The notes: generated from the letters alone by a model not told the origin. DNA of 64,000 nt from Halioxenophilus sp033283405 (GCF_033283405.1 NZ_JAWMQR010000010.1:150110-214109), one strand, 5' to 3'. Shown: positions 9,512 through 19,252, numbered from the stretch's first letter. Numbers and translations are program-made.

Positions 9512-10725
9512 GTCTAACCCGTTTGCGACACCACCCCCGCCGCCTCAGCCTGGCGATTGCGTTGGTTTGTCTGACCGGCGTCACCAGCCTGGTGATGGCC
9601 AACCTGAGTGGCCCGCCCATGCCGCCTGCGCCCCAGGCGAATGCCAGTGTGGCGGCCGAGGTGAGTGTGGTGACGGTGAGCGCCGATGAGTATCAGGCCC
9701 AGGTGAGTGGCTTTGGCGCCGCCGACCCCCACTACAGCCTGGCCGTGACCGCCAAGGTGAGCGGTTACATTGAGCAGCTGGCCGATAACTTCGAGGCGGG
9801 TGCCGTGGTCCGCCAGGGCGAGCAGTTGGCCGCCCTCGATGACACCGAATACCGTGCCCAGCTGGCGGCGGCCAAGCAGGCGCTGAGCCAGGCGCAGCTG
9901 ACCCTGATCGAGGAGCAGCGCCAGGCGCAACAGGCGCGCACTGAGTGGCAGAGCTCGGGCCTGGGTGGCGAGCCGGACTCACCGCTGGTGCTGCGCCAAC
10001 CCTATGTCGAGGCGGCGCGCAGCGCGGTCGCCAGTGCCGCCGCCGAGGTGGCCAACGCCGAGCGCAACCTCAGCTACACCCAGGTGCTCGCGCCGTTTGA
10101 TGGTTTGGTGGTGGCCAGAGATATCGCCCCCGGCGGCTACGTGCAGGCCGGCGGCCAGTTGGGCACCCTCTACAGCAGCGACCGGGTGGAGATCAAACTC
10201 AGCCTCTCCGCGTTGGAGTGGCAGCAGTTGCCCAGCGCCGAGCAGATGATCACCGACCGGCAGCCGGTCACCGTCGCCAGTGTCGATGGCGATGGCCAGT
10301 GGCAGGGCTATGTTATTCGAGCCGAGCAGCACCTCAATGGCGAAACCCGCCAGCGCGCCCTGATTGTTGCCGTTGATCAACCGCTGGCGGCGGCCCAACC
10401 ACTGCTACCGGGGGCGTTTGTGTCGGTGGCCATCCCGGGTCGGGCGCTGGCCGGACTCTGGCGCCTGCCGAGTTCAGCCCAGAGCCAACGGGGTGAGATC
10501 TGGTACGTGGCGGACGACAGCACCCTGGCCAGCTTCACCGCCAAGCCGCTGTTTGGCGATGGTGAGTTTATCTATGTGGCGCCGCCGGTAGCATTGCTGG
10601 CGGGCAGCCGCCAGGTGTTGATTCACCCCTTAAACGGCTACCTGCCCGGTTTGGCGGTAGTGGCCAAAGAGCGCCCAGCCCAACAGCTGGCCGGTGCAGC
10701 GGTGGAGGAGCCTAGTCGTGGTTGA
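9508..10725 (+). CDS. RND efflux periplasmic adaptor subunit
   Basis: A 405-residue membrane-fusion protein linking the inner-membrane pump to the outer-membrane duct. An N-terminal membrane anchor (about 12-32) is followed by the lipoyl/barrel-sandwich half with VSGYIEQLADNFEAG and an alpha-helical hairpin (about 105-185). The second lipoyl half follows (YTQVLAPFDGLVVARDIAPG), then a beta-barrel and membrane-proximal domain. The start overlaps the upstream gene by 4 bp, and the end overlaps the pump gene by 8 bp if the pump starts at 10718. Confidence 0.92.
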   Translation: MSLTRLRHHPRRLSLAIALVCLTGVTSLVMANLSGPPMPPAPQANASVAAEVSVVTVSADEYQAQVSGFGAADPHYSLAVTAKVSGYIEQLADNFEAGAVVRQGEQLAALDDTEYRAQLAAAKQALSQAQLTLIEEQRQAQQARTEWQSSGLGGEPDSPLVLRQPYVEAARSAVASAAAEVANAERNLSYTQVLAPFDGLVVARDIAPGGYVQAGGQLGTLYSSDRVEIKLSLSALEWQQLPSAEQMITDRQPVTVASVDGDGQWQGYVIRAEQHLNGETRQRALIVAVDQPLAAAQPLLPGAFVSVAIPGRALAGLWRLPSSAQSQRGEIWYVADDSTLASFTAKPLFGDGEFIYVAPPVALLAGSRQVLIHPLNGYLPGLAVVAKERPAQQLAGAAVEEPSRG

Positions 10726-13700
10726 GCCCAATAACCAAAAAGGGATTATCGCCTGGTTTGCCAGCAATCCGGTGGCCGCCAATCTGCTCATGATCATCGT
10801 CATTCTGATGGGGTTGTTTACCGTTAACAGCCTGCGCCGGGAGGGGTTTCCGAGCTTGGAGCCCGACACCGTCACCGTCTCGGTCAACTACCAGTCCGGT
10901 TCCGCTAGACAGTCGGAAGAGAGCTTGGCGATGAAGATCGAAGATCAGCTGGAGGATGTCGCCGGGATTAAATCGATCACCAGCTCGGCCAATGGCAGCG
11001 GTGCCTCGGTGCGCATTAAAAAGCAGTCGGGCTATGACCTGGAGCAGCTGCTGCAGGATGTGAAAACCAAGGTCGATGCCATCTCCAGCTTCCCCACCGA
11101 CGCCAAAAACCCGGTGGTACAGAAGTCAGAGCGCGAAGAACACGCCCTCTGGTTACAGCTCTACGGCGATGTCGACCGCCACACACTGCAACAGCTGGCC
11201 GAGTCTCTGAAGGAGGATCTGCTGGCCAAGGGCGCCATCAGCCGGGTGAGTATCTCCGGCTGGTTGGACCCAATGCTGGAGGTGGAGATCGACGAGGGTC
11301 GCCTGCAGGCCTATGGTCTGAGCCTGACCGATGTCGAAAATGCCATTAACCAGGGCTCCAGCACACCGCTGACGGCGGTGCTGCGCAATGAGACCACCTA
11401 TCTGCAACTGCAGGCCTCCAAGCAGGCCTATGTGGCGGCGGACTTCGCCGGTATCGCCCTGCTCACCACCAGCGATGGCCAGACCATCCGCCTGGGCGAC
11501 GTGGCCACCATCCGCGACGGCTTTGACGACAGCACCTCGGTGCTGTCGCGCTTTAATGGCCACGACAGCCTGGCGGTGGAGGTGGTTACCGCCGGTGATG
11601 GCGATATCACCGACACCGCCAACGCTGCCCGTGAAGTGGTGGCGGAGTGGCTAGGTGAGGGCAAGCTGCCGGCGGCGGTTTCGCTCACCAGCTGGTTCGA
11701 CTCGAGTACCAATATCAATGATCGCCTGGACCTGATGGTGCGCAACGCCATCGGCGGTATTGTCCTGGTGTTTATCCTGCTGGCGCTGTTTCTCAATGTG
11801 CGGGTGGCCCTGTGGGTGGCGGCCGGGCTGCCGTTTATCTTTTTTGGCACGCTCTATCTGATGGGCGACAGTGGGTTGGGGCTAACCCTCAACTCCTTTA
11901 CCACCTTCGGTTTTATCATGGCGCTGGGGATAGTGGTGGACGACGCGGTGGTGGTGGGCGAGTCCGTCTACACCACCCGCCGGGCCCACGGTGATACCCT
12001 GGCCAACACCGTTTTGGGCACCCAGAAGGTGGCAGTGCCGACCCTGTTCGGTGTCTTTACCACCGTGGCGGCCTTTTTTGCGCTGGCCAATATCCAGGGT
12101 CATCTGGGCAACCTCTACTCCCAGTTCGCCCAGGTGGTGGCCGCCTGTCTGGTGCTCTCGATTGTGGAATCGAAGCTGATTCTGCCCTCCCACCTGGCCC
12201 ATCTCGATACCCGCGAGCGGCCGGCCAAAAACCCATTGGCAGCGCTCTGGCAGGTGTGTCAGAAAGCGGCCGATGGCGTCCTGCAGTGGTTTAACCAACG
12301 CTGCTATCGGCCGCTGATTGGCCTGGCCCTGCACCATCGCTACACCGTACTAACCCTCTTTTTTACGCTGTTTGTGCTGGTTATGACCATGCCCTTCACC
12401 GGCGCCGTGCGCTTGAGCTTCTTCCCCGATATCCCCGGCGATACCGTGCGTGCCGAGCTGGAGATGGTCAAAGACGCCAGCTTCGGGCTCACCCATCAGG
12501 CCCTGCTGCAGATTGAAAATGCCGCCTACGAGAGCGACAAGGCCCTCACCGGCAAGGCGGCGAGTGACAACATCGCACACCTGCAGCTGTTATCAGAGGA
12601 TGATCAGTCGGGCACCGTTACCGTCGAGCTGAGTGACCAGGCGCCCTACGATATCGAGACCTTCACCCGCCAGTGGCGGCAGTTGGTGGGCATGCCGGAG
12701 GGGGTGCGCAGCCTGGCGGTACAGAATGCGCCCCGCTTTGTCGATGCCGTGCGCATTGAGCTGCGCTCCGACAGCGACACCACCCTGGCCCAGGCGGGTG
12801 CGGCCTTCCGCCGTGAGTTGGCCAATATCGGCGGGGTCAGTGGCATTGAAGACAACCTCGACCCAGGCCAGCCGCAGCTCAACCTGGTGCTCAATGCCCA
12901 GGGCAAGGCACTTGGCCTAACCACCGAGGAGCTGGCCACGCAGGTGCTGCAGGCCTTCAGTGGCAAGGTGGTGCAACGCTATCAGCGCAACAGCGATGAG
13001 ATTGAGGTGAAGGTGCGCTACCCGGAAGCAGACCGCAAAAATGCCGCCGATGTGCTGAGTGCCAAGGTGCGCACCGACGATGGCACGGTGCTGCCGCTGT
13101 CGGCGGTGGCCGATGTCAGCTACGGCTACACCCGCGATAGCATCAACCGTATCGACGGCAAGCGCGCGGTCTACGTCAGTGCCGATGTCGATAAAGAGAC
13201 CTTGTCGGCCACCGAACTGGTGCAGCGCCTGTCGGCCGAGGTGGCGCCGCGCCTGGAGCGGGAGTTTCCCGGCCTGGACATTCACTTTGCCGGCGAGGCC
13301 GAAGAGCAGGCCGAGACCCAAGCCTCCATGGTGCAGATGTTTTTGCTGGCGCTGTTGGCGATCTACATGCTGATTGCCATTCCCTTGCGCTCCTACGTGC
13401 AGCCGCTGTTGATCATGACCGCCATCCCCTTCGGCGTGGTCGGTGCCATCATCGGCCACTGGCTGTACGGTATACCCTTGGGCATTCTGTCGCTGAATGG
13501 CATCATCGCGCTCAGTGGTGTGGTGGTTAACGATAGCCTGCTGCTGGTCTCCACCTTTAACGAAAACCACCGCGACAGCGACGACCTGTTCAGTGCCATC
13601 ACCGAAACCTGCAGCAGTCGCCTGCGGGCGGTGCTGCTCACCTCGGTGACCACCTTTGCCGGGCTGATGCCGCTGCTGGGTGAAACCTCGCTGCAGGCGC

Positions 13701-13864
13701 AGTTTTTAATACCGGCGGCCATCTCCCTCGGCTACGGTATTCTGTTTGCCACGCTCATCACCCTGGTGCTGATACCAACCCTGTTGGCGGTGCAGCACGA
13801 TGTGATAGCGTTGCTGCAGAAACTTAAACCGAACCCGGCGACACCTGTGACCGAAATATGCTGA
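10718..13864 (+). CDS. RND efflux pump permease (AcrB/MMPL superfamily)
   Basis: A 1048-residue inner-membrane proton-driven exporter with the usual two repeats of one helix, a large periplasmic loop and five or six helices. The proton-relay aspartates are in TM4 (GIVVDDAVVVGE). The second half has the matching LLALLAIYMLIAIPL and GVVVNDSLLLVS segments. The start is placed at GTG 10718 because GGAGG precedes it at the right distance; a GTG at 10694 would add eight unlikely residues. Gene order duct-adaptor-pump-regulator-kinase suggests self-sensing efflux. The substrate cannot be told. Confidence 0.93.
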   Translation: MVEPNNQKGIIAWFASNPVAANLLMIIVILMGLFTVNSLRREGFPSLEPDTVTVSVNYQSGSARQSEESLAMKIEDQLEDVAGIKSITSSANGSGASVRIKKQSGYDLEQLLQDVKTKVDAISSFPTDAKNPVVQKSEREEHALWLQLYGDVDRHTLQQLAESLKEDLLAKGAISRVSISGWLDPMLEVEIDEGRLQAYGLSLTDVENAINQGSSTPLTAVLRNETTYLQLQASKQAYVAADFAGIALLTTSDGQTIRLGDVATIRDGFDDSTSVLSRFNGHDSLAVEVVTAGDGDITDTANAAREVVAEWLGEGKLPAAVSLTSWFDSSTNINDRLDLMVRNAIGGIVLVFILLALFLNVRVALWVAAGLPFIFFGTLYLMGDSGLGLTLNSFTTFGFIMALGIVVDDAVVVGESVYTTRRAHGDTLANTVLGTQKVAVPTLFGVFTTVAAFFALANIQGHLGNLYSQFAQVVAACLVLSIVESKLILPSHLAHLDTRERPAKNPLAALWQVCQKAADGVLQWFNQRCYRPLIGLALHHRYTVLTLFFTLFVLVMTMPFTGAVRLSFFPDIPGDTVRAELEMVKDASFGLTHQALLQIENAAYESDKALTGKAASDNIAHLQLLSEDDQSGTVTVELSDQAPYDIETFTRQWRQLVGMPEGVRSLAVQNAPRFVDAVRIELRSDSDTTLAQAGAAFRRELANIGGVSGIEDNLDPGQPQLNLVLNAQGKALGLTTEELATQVLQAFSGKVVQRYQRNSDEIEVKVRYPEADRKNAADVLSAKVRTDDGTVLPLSAVADVSYGYTRDSINRIDGKRAVYVSADVDKETLSATELVQRLSAEVAPRLEREFPGLDIHFAGEAEEQAETQASMVQMFLLALLAIYMLIAIPLRSYVQPLLIMTAIPFGVVGAIIGHWLYGIPLGILSLNGIIALSGVVVNDSLLLVSTFNENHRDSDDLFSAITETCSSRLRAVLLTSVTTFAGLMPLLGETSLQAQFLIPAAISLGYGILFATLITLVLIPTLLAVQHDVIALLQKLKPNPATPVTEIC

Positions 13865-14526
13865 CCGTACTTCTGGTAGAAGATGACCTCGATCTGGCCG
13901 CCACCGTGGTTCAGTACCTGAGCCTGGAGGGGGTTGAGTGCGACCACGCCAGCAATGGCGTGGCCGGCCTGGAGTTGATGCGCCGCCAGCAATACGATGT
14001 GCTGCTGCTCGATCTCAACCTGCCCAAGCTGGATGGCTTAAGTGTCTGCCAGCAGCTGCGCCGCGACGGCAACGATACCTCAATCCTGATGTTAACCGCC
14101 CGCGATCAGCTGCAGGACAAGCTGGCGGGGTTTGACTCGGGTACCGACGACTACCTGGTCAAGCCGTTTGAGCTGCAGGAGCTGGTGGTGCGCATTAAGG
14201 CCCTGGCCAAGCGCCGCAGTGGCCAAACCCGTGTGCTGCGCTGGGCCGACCTGGAGATGAACCTCGACAGCAAACAGGTGACCCGGGCAGGCCGGCCGAT
14301 AAAGTTATCGCCCCTGGCCTGGCAGCTGCTGGAAGAGCTGATGCGGGCGGCACCGGCGGTGGTCGCGAAAGCGCAATTGGAGCAGAGTCTGTGGGGCGAT
14401 GACCTGCCCGACAGCAACGCCCTTAAGGTTCATCTGCACCATCTGCGTAAAGCCTTGGCAGGCGCTGACGCGGTGGTCGAGACGGTGGCCGGTCAGGGCT
14501 TTGCGCTGCGCGGAGGCGGCCACTGA
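13858..14526 (+). CDS. OmpR-family response regulator
   Basis: A 222-residue two-component regulator. The receiver domain (1-115) has the acidic pocket (VEDDLD), the phospho-acceptor Asp in LLLDLNLPKLDG, a switch Thr in MLTARD and the lysine in LVKPFE. The C-terminal winged helix (about 125-222) is OmpR/PhoB type, ending in HLHHLRKAL and ETVAGQGFAL. It overlaps the pump gene by 7 bp and the kinase by 1 bp, so all are made from one message. Likely targets are the half-sites in front of the operon. Confidence 0.93.
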   Translation: MLTVLLVEDDLDLAATVVQYLSLEGVECDHASNGVAGLELMRRQQYDVLLLDLNLPKLDGLSVCQQLRRDGNDTSILMLTARDQLQDKLAGFDSGTDDYLVKPFELQELVVRIKALAKRRSGQTRVLRWADLEMNLDSKQVTRAGRPIKLSPLAWQLLEELMRAAPAVVAKAQLEQSLWGDDLPDSNALKVHLHHLRKALAGADAVVETVAGQGFALRGGGH

Positions 14527-15812
14527 TGCAACTGAAACTGAGCCTGCGCTGGGCGGTACTGCTCACCTTTGCGACGGTGGTGCTGGTGTTGGTGGTCGGC
14601 TACTCGATGCTGTCGGCGGACTACTTTCGCCGGGGTATGGACAACATCGTTTCGCTCAATATGGAGAGCACCGTCAAGGTCTACCTGGCGCGGGTGCCGC
14701 CGGCCGAGCGCACCCAGGTGGCTACCGTGTATGGCCTGCAGATCACGCCGGGCTGGGAGCTGCTGCCGGAAGCGCTGCGCCAGCAGTTGGGGCAGCCGCC
14801 CAAGCGCCATGAACAGCTGCTAACGGTGTTTGGTGAGCAGCTGGATGATCAGCAGCGCCCCTCCCTCACCTTCGTCTTTCCCTACCAGATAGAGAACAAC
14901 TGGATCTACGCCACCTACGCGGTGGATCCCGACAAGGTCTCGGATCTTGTCGCCCGCAACACCAACGCCAGTCTCATCAAGTTGGCGGTTATCGGTATCG
15001 CCAGTGCCACCCTGCTGAGCCTGGTGGTCTGGCTGATTCTGCTGTGGGTCTCCCGGCCGGTCATGCGCCTGGGTAACTGGACCCGCCAGCTGAACCCCCA
15101 AACCCTGCGTCAACCGGTGCCCAGTTTTGGCTTCCCGGAGTTAAACGAGTTGGCACTGTTGATCCGTGACAGCCTCTCCTCGGTGCAGCAGAGCCTGGAG
15201 CGCGAACACAGCTTTTTACGCCACACCAGCCATGAGTTGCGTACCCCCATCACCACCATTCGCAACAGCGTCGAATTGATGCGCAAACTGGAGCAAAACC
15301 CGGAACTCGCCCAAGCCCAGTACCCGCAGGTGATCGACCGGCTCGACCGTGCCAGTTTGAATATGAAATACCTGACCGAAACCCTGTTGTGGTTATCGCG
15401 CGATAACGTCGAGCGGCTGCCGGAGACGCCGGTGGATCTGGCGCAGCTGCTGCAACAGCTGGTGAGTGAGATGAACTACCTGCTGCAGACCAAACCGGTG
15501 ACGGTGGTGCTGACCACCGAGCCCGGCCAATACCGATTACCCGCGGTAGCGGCGCGGATTGTCTTGGGTAATTTGGTGCGCAACGCCTTTCAGCACTGCT
15601 GGGAGGGGGAGATCACTATTTTGCAACAGGGGCCGGTGGTGGCCATCAGCAACCCCATCTACGCCGAGAGCGACATCGGTGAACAGGGTTTTGGTTTGGG
15701 GTTACAACTGACGCAACAGCTCTGCCAACGCCTGCACTGGCCGTTGAGCTTGTCGGCTGAGCGGGAACACTACCAGGCGCGGGTGGCGTTTCCGGTTAGC
15801 CAAGCGGGCTAA
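14526..15812 (+). CDS. Sensor histidine kinase, partner of the OmpR-type regulator
   Basis: A 428-residue membrane histidine kinase. One membrane helix at about 10-30 and another at about 155-178 (AVIGIASATLLSLVVWLILLW) flank a periplasmic sensor of roughly 120 residues. The H-box is FLRHTSHELRTPITT. The ATPase part has NLVRNAFQHCW (N-box) and GFGLGLQL (G2), but the usual G1 DxGxG is reduced to the stretch VVAISNPIYAESDIGEQG. It overlaps the regulator start by one base (TGATG) and probably reports efflux substrate or envelope stress to it. Confidence 0.92.
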   Translation: MQLKLSLRWAVLLTFATVVLVLVVGYSMLSADYFRRGMDNIVSLNMESTVKVYLARVPPAERTQVATVYGLQITPGWELLPEALRQQLGQPPKRHEQLLTVFGEQLDDQQRPSLTFVFPYQIENNWIYATYAVDPDKVSDLVARNTNASLIKLAVIGIASATLLSLVVWLILLWVSRPVMRLGNWTRQLNPQTLRQPVPSFGFPELNELALLIRDSLSSVQQSLEREHSFLRHTSHELRTPITTIRNSVELMRKLEQNPELAQAQYPQVIDRLDRASLNMKYLTETLLWLSRDNVERLPETPVDLAQLLQQLVSEMNYLLQTKPVTVVLTTEPGQYRLPAVAARIVLGNLVRNAFQHCWEGEITILQQGPVVAISNPIYAESDIGEQGFGLGLQLTQQLCQRLHWPLSLSAEREHYQARVAFPVSQAG

Positions 15813-16030
15813 TCGCGCAGCTTGGTCATACCAACAAAACGATTGAGAATGGTCTGAAACTCCTCCTTGCTGATATCCACCATTTCGCATACCCGGCCGT
15901 AGAGCATGATGGTCGGCACATTGCGATTGTTCAGCTCTTTTTGGGTTTGCTGCAGGCAGACCAAAATGGCCCGCTCCTTTTTGGTTAAACCGTCGCGGAC
16001 ATCGGGAATATCGTCAAAGTTGTTGTTCAC
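15809..16030 (-). CDS. Conserved-looking 73-residue protein of unknown function
   Basis: A small soluble protein that I do not recognise. It is mostly helical (TKKERAILVCLQQTQKEL, then EEFQTILNRFVGMTKL) and could be a small winged-helix-like domain, but that is only a shape impression. The start is set at GTG 16030 because GGGAGGAAG sits directly upstream; an ATG at 16045 would place that ribosome site inside the gene. The C-terminus overlaps the convergent histidine kinase gene by 4 bp. Confidence 0.6.
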   Translation of the reverse strand: MNNNFDDIPDVRDGLTKKERAILVCLQQTQKELNNRNVPTIMLYGRVCEMVDISKEEFQTILNRFVGMTKLRD

Positions 16031-16059
16031 GCTTCCTCCCGGCATTTTGTGGCCATCGT

Positions 16060-16638
16060 CTACAGGCAGAGTTCGGTACTGGCATGGGTCACTCGATAAC
16101 TGAGCGCTCTGGCAGCCTCGCCTTCGCCGGTGTAGATATCGATATGACGCTTGCCAATGGCGCTGCCACGGTCGGCCACTTTAAACACACCCTGGTTAAA
16201 AATGGAAGTGAGGACCGGGATGGTTACCGTCGTTCCCTCGCTTAAATAGGTGTTGTCGGCGGCAACCTGGCCAATCGCCAAGTCGCCCCCCAATGAATTT
16301 TTCGGGCTATGGCTCAGGTGCCAGCCGCCGCTGTAAAAGCCCAAATAGGGGTAACCGTTGATGGCTGTCTGTAACCTGCCCCACCCCTCCAGTTTGGTGG
16401 CCTGCAAGAAAGGGCTGGCCAACCGGGCTGTGCCGAAACCGGCAATGGTTATGGCTGTGGTTGGTGTTGCCGGGAAATCCTGCTGGCGGGGAACATAGTA
16501 GCCGGTGATCTTCCAGTTGGGGCTGCAGGTAAGCGTTGGTTGTTGGGCACAGCCGGCCAAAAGCATAGGCAGACACACCAGTAACCAAAAAGCGCTGGTT
16601 ACGCCGCTGTTAACCACTCTACTGCGCATACCTGCCAT
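16060..16638 (-). CDS. 3D-domain lipoprotein (MltA/RlpA-like double-psi barrel)
   Basis: A 192-residue lipoprotein predicted to act in the envelope. A signal peptide of about 30 residues ends in the lipobox LLAGC. The mature protein ends in a 3D (Asp-rich double-psi beta-barrel) domain: FKVADRGSAIGKRHIDIYTG is the hallmark with its conserved aspartates, and an ITGYYVP motif sits near the mature N-terminus. Such domains occur in lytic transglycosylases and cell-wall binding proteins; the full MltA insert is absent, so activity is uncertain. The start is ATG 16638 or 16629; it follows the GNAT gene within 8 bp and is probably cotranscribed. Confidence 0.75.
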   Translation of the reverse strand: MAGMRSRVVNSGVTSAFWLLVCLPMLLAGCAQQPTLTCSPNWKITGYYVPRQQDFPATPTTAITIAGFGTARLASPFLQATKLEGWGRLQTAINGYPYLGFYSGGWHLSHSPKNSLGGDLAIGQVAADNTYLSEGTTVTIPVLTSIFNQGVFKVADRGSAIGKRHIDIYTGEGEAARALSYRVTHASTELCL

Positions 16639-16645
16639 AGCCAAT

Positions 16646-17176
16646 TTAAACCGGCATCGCCTGTCGGCGGTAGAGCAGGAACTGCTCCTCCAGCACCGCA
16701 ACCTTCAGTTCGCCCTCTGCTTTAAAGGCCAGCTTTTGCAGCAGCTTTTGCGAGCGGGTGTTGCCCGGTTTGACGATGGCATCCAGGGTGGGGATAACAA
16801 ACTGTCGCAGGCCAAAGGCCAGCACCGCGCTGCTGGCCTCAAAGGCGAAACCCTGGCCCTCGAATTCCGGCAGCAGGGCAAAGCCAAAGTCGGGAAACTC
16901 CAGGTAGGGTTTTTTTAAAAAGCCGCAGATACCCAGGGGCAGCTGCTGGTGGTTGCTGATCAGGTAGTAACCAAATTGGTGGCGGCGGGCACAGTCGAGC
17001 AGGCCCATCTCCAAAAACTGGCACGCCTCTTCGCGGTTACGGATGCTGCGCTTGCCGATGTTGGTGCGCCAGCCCTCGGTGTTGCAGAGGGTGATAAAAA
17101 AATCGGCATGCTCGATCCGCACCGGCTCAATGCGGGTGCGGGCGGTGATGATCAGTGGCGGCGGCAGGGCAGACAT
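16646..17176 (-). CDS. GNAT-family N-acetyltransferase (RimJ/RimL-like)
   Basis: A 176-residue acetyl-CoA-dependent transferase. The RimJ/RimL pattern is clear: ITARTRIEPVRIEHADFF at the start, YYLISNHQQLPLGICGF in the centre, LLPEFEGQGFAFEASSAV as the acetyl-CoA loop, and NTRSQKLLQKLAFKAEGEL near the end. The target may be a small molecule or a protein N-terminus; nothing nearby tells which. It is first in a two-gene unit with the 3D-domain lipoprotein. Confidence 0.85.
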   Translation of the reverse strand: MSALPPPLIITARTRIEPVRIEHADFFITLCNTEGWRTNIGKRSIRNREEACQFLEMGLLDCARRHQFGYYLISNHQQLPLGICGFLKKPYLEFPDFGFALLPEFEGQGFAFEASSAVLAFGLRQFVIPTLDAIVKPGNTRSQKLLQKLAFKAEGELKVAVLEEQFLLYRRQAMPV

Positions 17177-17208
17177 CTTTTGGCTAACCGGGGTTTACTG
17201 GGGGAATG

Positions 17209-17236
17209 AAAAAAGCCGGGTTAAACCCGGCTTTTA
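17209..17236 (-). terminator. Intrinsic terminator after the thiolase gene
   Basis: A near-perfect inverted repeat (AAAAGCCGGGTT / AACCCGGCTTTT, 17211-17235) with a run of T on the minus strand. It lies 28 bp past the thiolase stop. It is symmetric and could also work on the other strand. Confidence 0.85.
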
Positions 17237-17263
17237 ACGACTCTGTCAATCACCCGGCGACGG

Positions 17264-18430
17264 CTACAGCGCCAGGTTTTCAATAATGGTGACGTTGGCC
17301 AGACCGCCGCCCTCACACATCACCTGCAGGCCATATCTCAAACCGCGATTGCGCAGGGCGTAGGCCAGAGTCGACATCAGCTTGGTGCCAGAGGCGCCCA
17401 GCGGGTGGCCGAGGGCGATGGCACCGCCATTGACGTTGAGTTTGGCCGGATCGGCGCCGGTCGCTATCAGCCAAGCCATGGGCACGGCGGCGAAGGCTTC
17501 GTTCACCTCGAACAGGTCGATCTGGTCGATGGTCATGCCGGCGCGTTCCAGGGCTACCTTGGTGGCGCGCAGCGGCTCTTCCAACATGATCACCGGGTCG
17601 CCGGCGGTAACGGTGAAGTTCTTGATTTTGGCCAGGGGCTTGAAGCCGTACTTTTTCAGGGCGCGCTCGCCGACGATCAGCGCGGCGGAGGCGGCGTCGG
17701 TCATCTGGCTGGCGTTGCCGGCGGTGTGGAAGCCACCGGGCAGAATGGTGTCGAGTTTGGCGAGCCCCTCGGCGGAGCAGTCGAAGCGGATACCTTCGTC
17801 CTGTTTCAAAACACCGATTTCGGTCTCTACCGGAATGATCTCGTCGGCAAAGGCGTCGGCCTTAACGGCCGCGGCGGCTTTCATGTGGCTCTCGTAGGCG
17901 AACTGATCGAGCATTTCGCGGGTGAAGCCGTTCTTCTTGGCGATCATGTCGGCGCCGTCGAACTGGCTGAACTCTTTCACGCCATATTTATCGAGTACGG
18001 CCTGGCTCCAGGGGCCCATGCCGATGCCGGCTTTTTCGTGCAGGCGGAAGTCGCTCTGCATGGGTACCCGGGTCATGTTCTCTACACCCGCGGCGATGAT
18101 GATGTCCTGGGTGCCGGAGAGTACTGCCTGGGCGGCAAACTGCACGGCCTGCTGGGAGGAGCCGCACTGACGGTCGATGGTGACCGCGGGCGTGGCGTCG
18201 GAGAGTGCATTGGAGGCGAGCACGCAGCTGCGGCCTATGGCAAAGGCCTGCTCACCGGCTTTGGTAACGCAGCCAACGATCACATCTTCCACCAGCTGTG
18301 GGTCAACACCGGTACGCTCAATCAAAGCGTCGAGCACCTTGCCGCCCAGATCCGAGGGGTGAGTGCCTGAGAAGGAACCCTTTCTTCTACCACCGGCAGT
18401 TCGCACTGCGTCAACAATGTATGCTTCCAC
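17264..18430 (-). CDS. Acetyl-CoA C-acyltransferase (FadA-type thiolase)
   Basis: A 388-residue thiolase that would cleave 3-ketoacyl-CoA in beta-oxidation or sterol/fatty-acid side-chain breakdown. The nucleophile is Cys89 in DRQCGSSQQA. The acid/base His is in GGAIALGHPLGASG and the second Cys in MCEGGGLANV. No signal peptide; cytoplasmic tetramer expected. The start is GTG 18430, giving MEAYIVDAVRT, the standard beginning. No hydratase/dehydrogenase partner is adjacent, so it resembles the stand-alone thiolases of catabolic marine gammaproteobacteria. Confidence 0.92.
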   Translation of the reverse strand: MEAYIVDAVRTAGGRRKGSFSGTHPSDLGGKVLDALIERTGVDPQLVEDVIVGCVTKAGEQAFAIGRSCVLASNALSDATPAVTIDRQCGSSQQAVQFAAQAVLSGTQDIIIAAGVENMTRVPMQSDFRLHEKAGIGMGPWSQAVLDKYGVKEFSQFDGADMIAKKNGFTREMLDQFAYESHMKAAAAVKADAFADEIIPVETEIGVLKQDEGIRFDCSAEGLAKLDTILPGGFHTAGNASQMTDAASAALIVGERALKKYGFKPLAKIKNFTVTAGDPVIMLEEPLRATKVALERAGMTIDQIDLFEVNEAFAAVPMAWLIATGADPAKLNVNGGAIALGHPLGASGTKLMSTLAYALRNRGLRYGLQVMCEGGGLANVTIIENLAL

Positions 18431-18550
18431 GGACCAATACCTCTTTTAATCTATGTTTTTGTTCAGGGCGCTCATCATACTGGCTGGCTAAGAGCTAGGT
18501 TAACTGGGTATTTAACCAGTGCTCTGCCTCTGGCCAAAAGCGGGAAGGGG

Positions 18551-19252
18551 TTAAAACTGGTAGAAGAGCGTGGCGCCGAAAGCGGTTTGATCCACCTTCA
18601 GGTCAAACCGGCCGTAGTCGGAGTGCTTGTCGAACTCCAGCTCGCCGCTGGCGTAGTCGGCGCTAAGGCTCGCCTTCAGGTGGTCGGTAATGGCGTAGGT
18701 GATACCGATGCCGATCATATCCAACACCCCGCCGCCACTGTTGTCGTCGTCATCCTGGTCGACCATGGCGATGACCTGGGGGCCCAGGTGGGCAAACAGA
18801 TCTACCCGGGGGGCCACGCTAAGGGTGAAGCGCGGCAGGAAGGCGACATAGGCGACCTCAAAATCGCCATACTGGCCGACGGCAATCTGCCCCTCCAGGC
18901 CAAACCAGCGGGTGAAGTTGTAGCCAAAATAGGGGCCGAACAGGGTGCTGCTTTCGGTTTCTTTTAGCTCGCTACCGGTACCGATGAAATAGAGTTCGGT
19001 ATCCGCCCTGCCGACATAGCTGGCTTCGCCCACGGCGACCACGGAGGAGACCCGGTCGCCGCTGAAATCGATAATGGTGGTCGGTGTGCCGACCACGTAG
19101 CTGCCGAGGTCGGCACTGAAATCGGCTTCGCCGTAGCCAACAGTGCCGCCAATAAACCAGCCGGTGTGGCCGACCCCGGCCTGGCTGGCCAGCGGGTGTA
19201 GCACCAGGCCGGCCAGTAACAGTGTGAGTGGGTAGTTGCGTATGGCCATCAT
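18551..19252 (-). CDS. Outer-membrane beta-barrel protein
   Basis: A 233-residue predicted outer-membrane barrel. The signal peptide (about 1-26) ends ASQAG. The mature chain alternates aromatic/hydrophobic strands and turns (GWFIGGTVGYGEADFS, YFGYNFTRWFGLEGQIAVG) and ends with Phe (FGATLFYQF), the usual barrel-assembly signal. An acidic turn (VDQDDDDNSGG) may bind calcium or form a loop. Of OmpA-like/OmpW size; the ligand is unknown. Starts at ATG 19252 or 19249. Confidence 0.8.
   Translation of the reverse strand: MMAIRNYPLTLLLAGLVLHPLASQAGVGHTGWFIGGTVGYGEADFSADLGSYVVGTPTTIIDFSGDRVSSVVAVGEASYVGRADTELYFIGTGSELKETESSTLFGPYFGYNFTRWFGLEGQIAVGQYGDFEVAYVAFLPRFTLSVAPRVDLFAHLGPQVIAMVDQDDDDNSGGGVLDMIGIGITYAITDHLKASLSADYASGELEFDKHSDYGRFDLKVDQTAFGATLFYQF

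Noticed and set aside
17405..18370. 321-codon open reading opposite the thiolase
   Set aside because: Antisense shadow; the thiolase has its three catalytic motifs.
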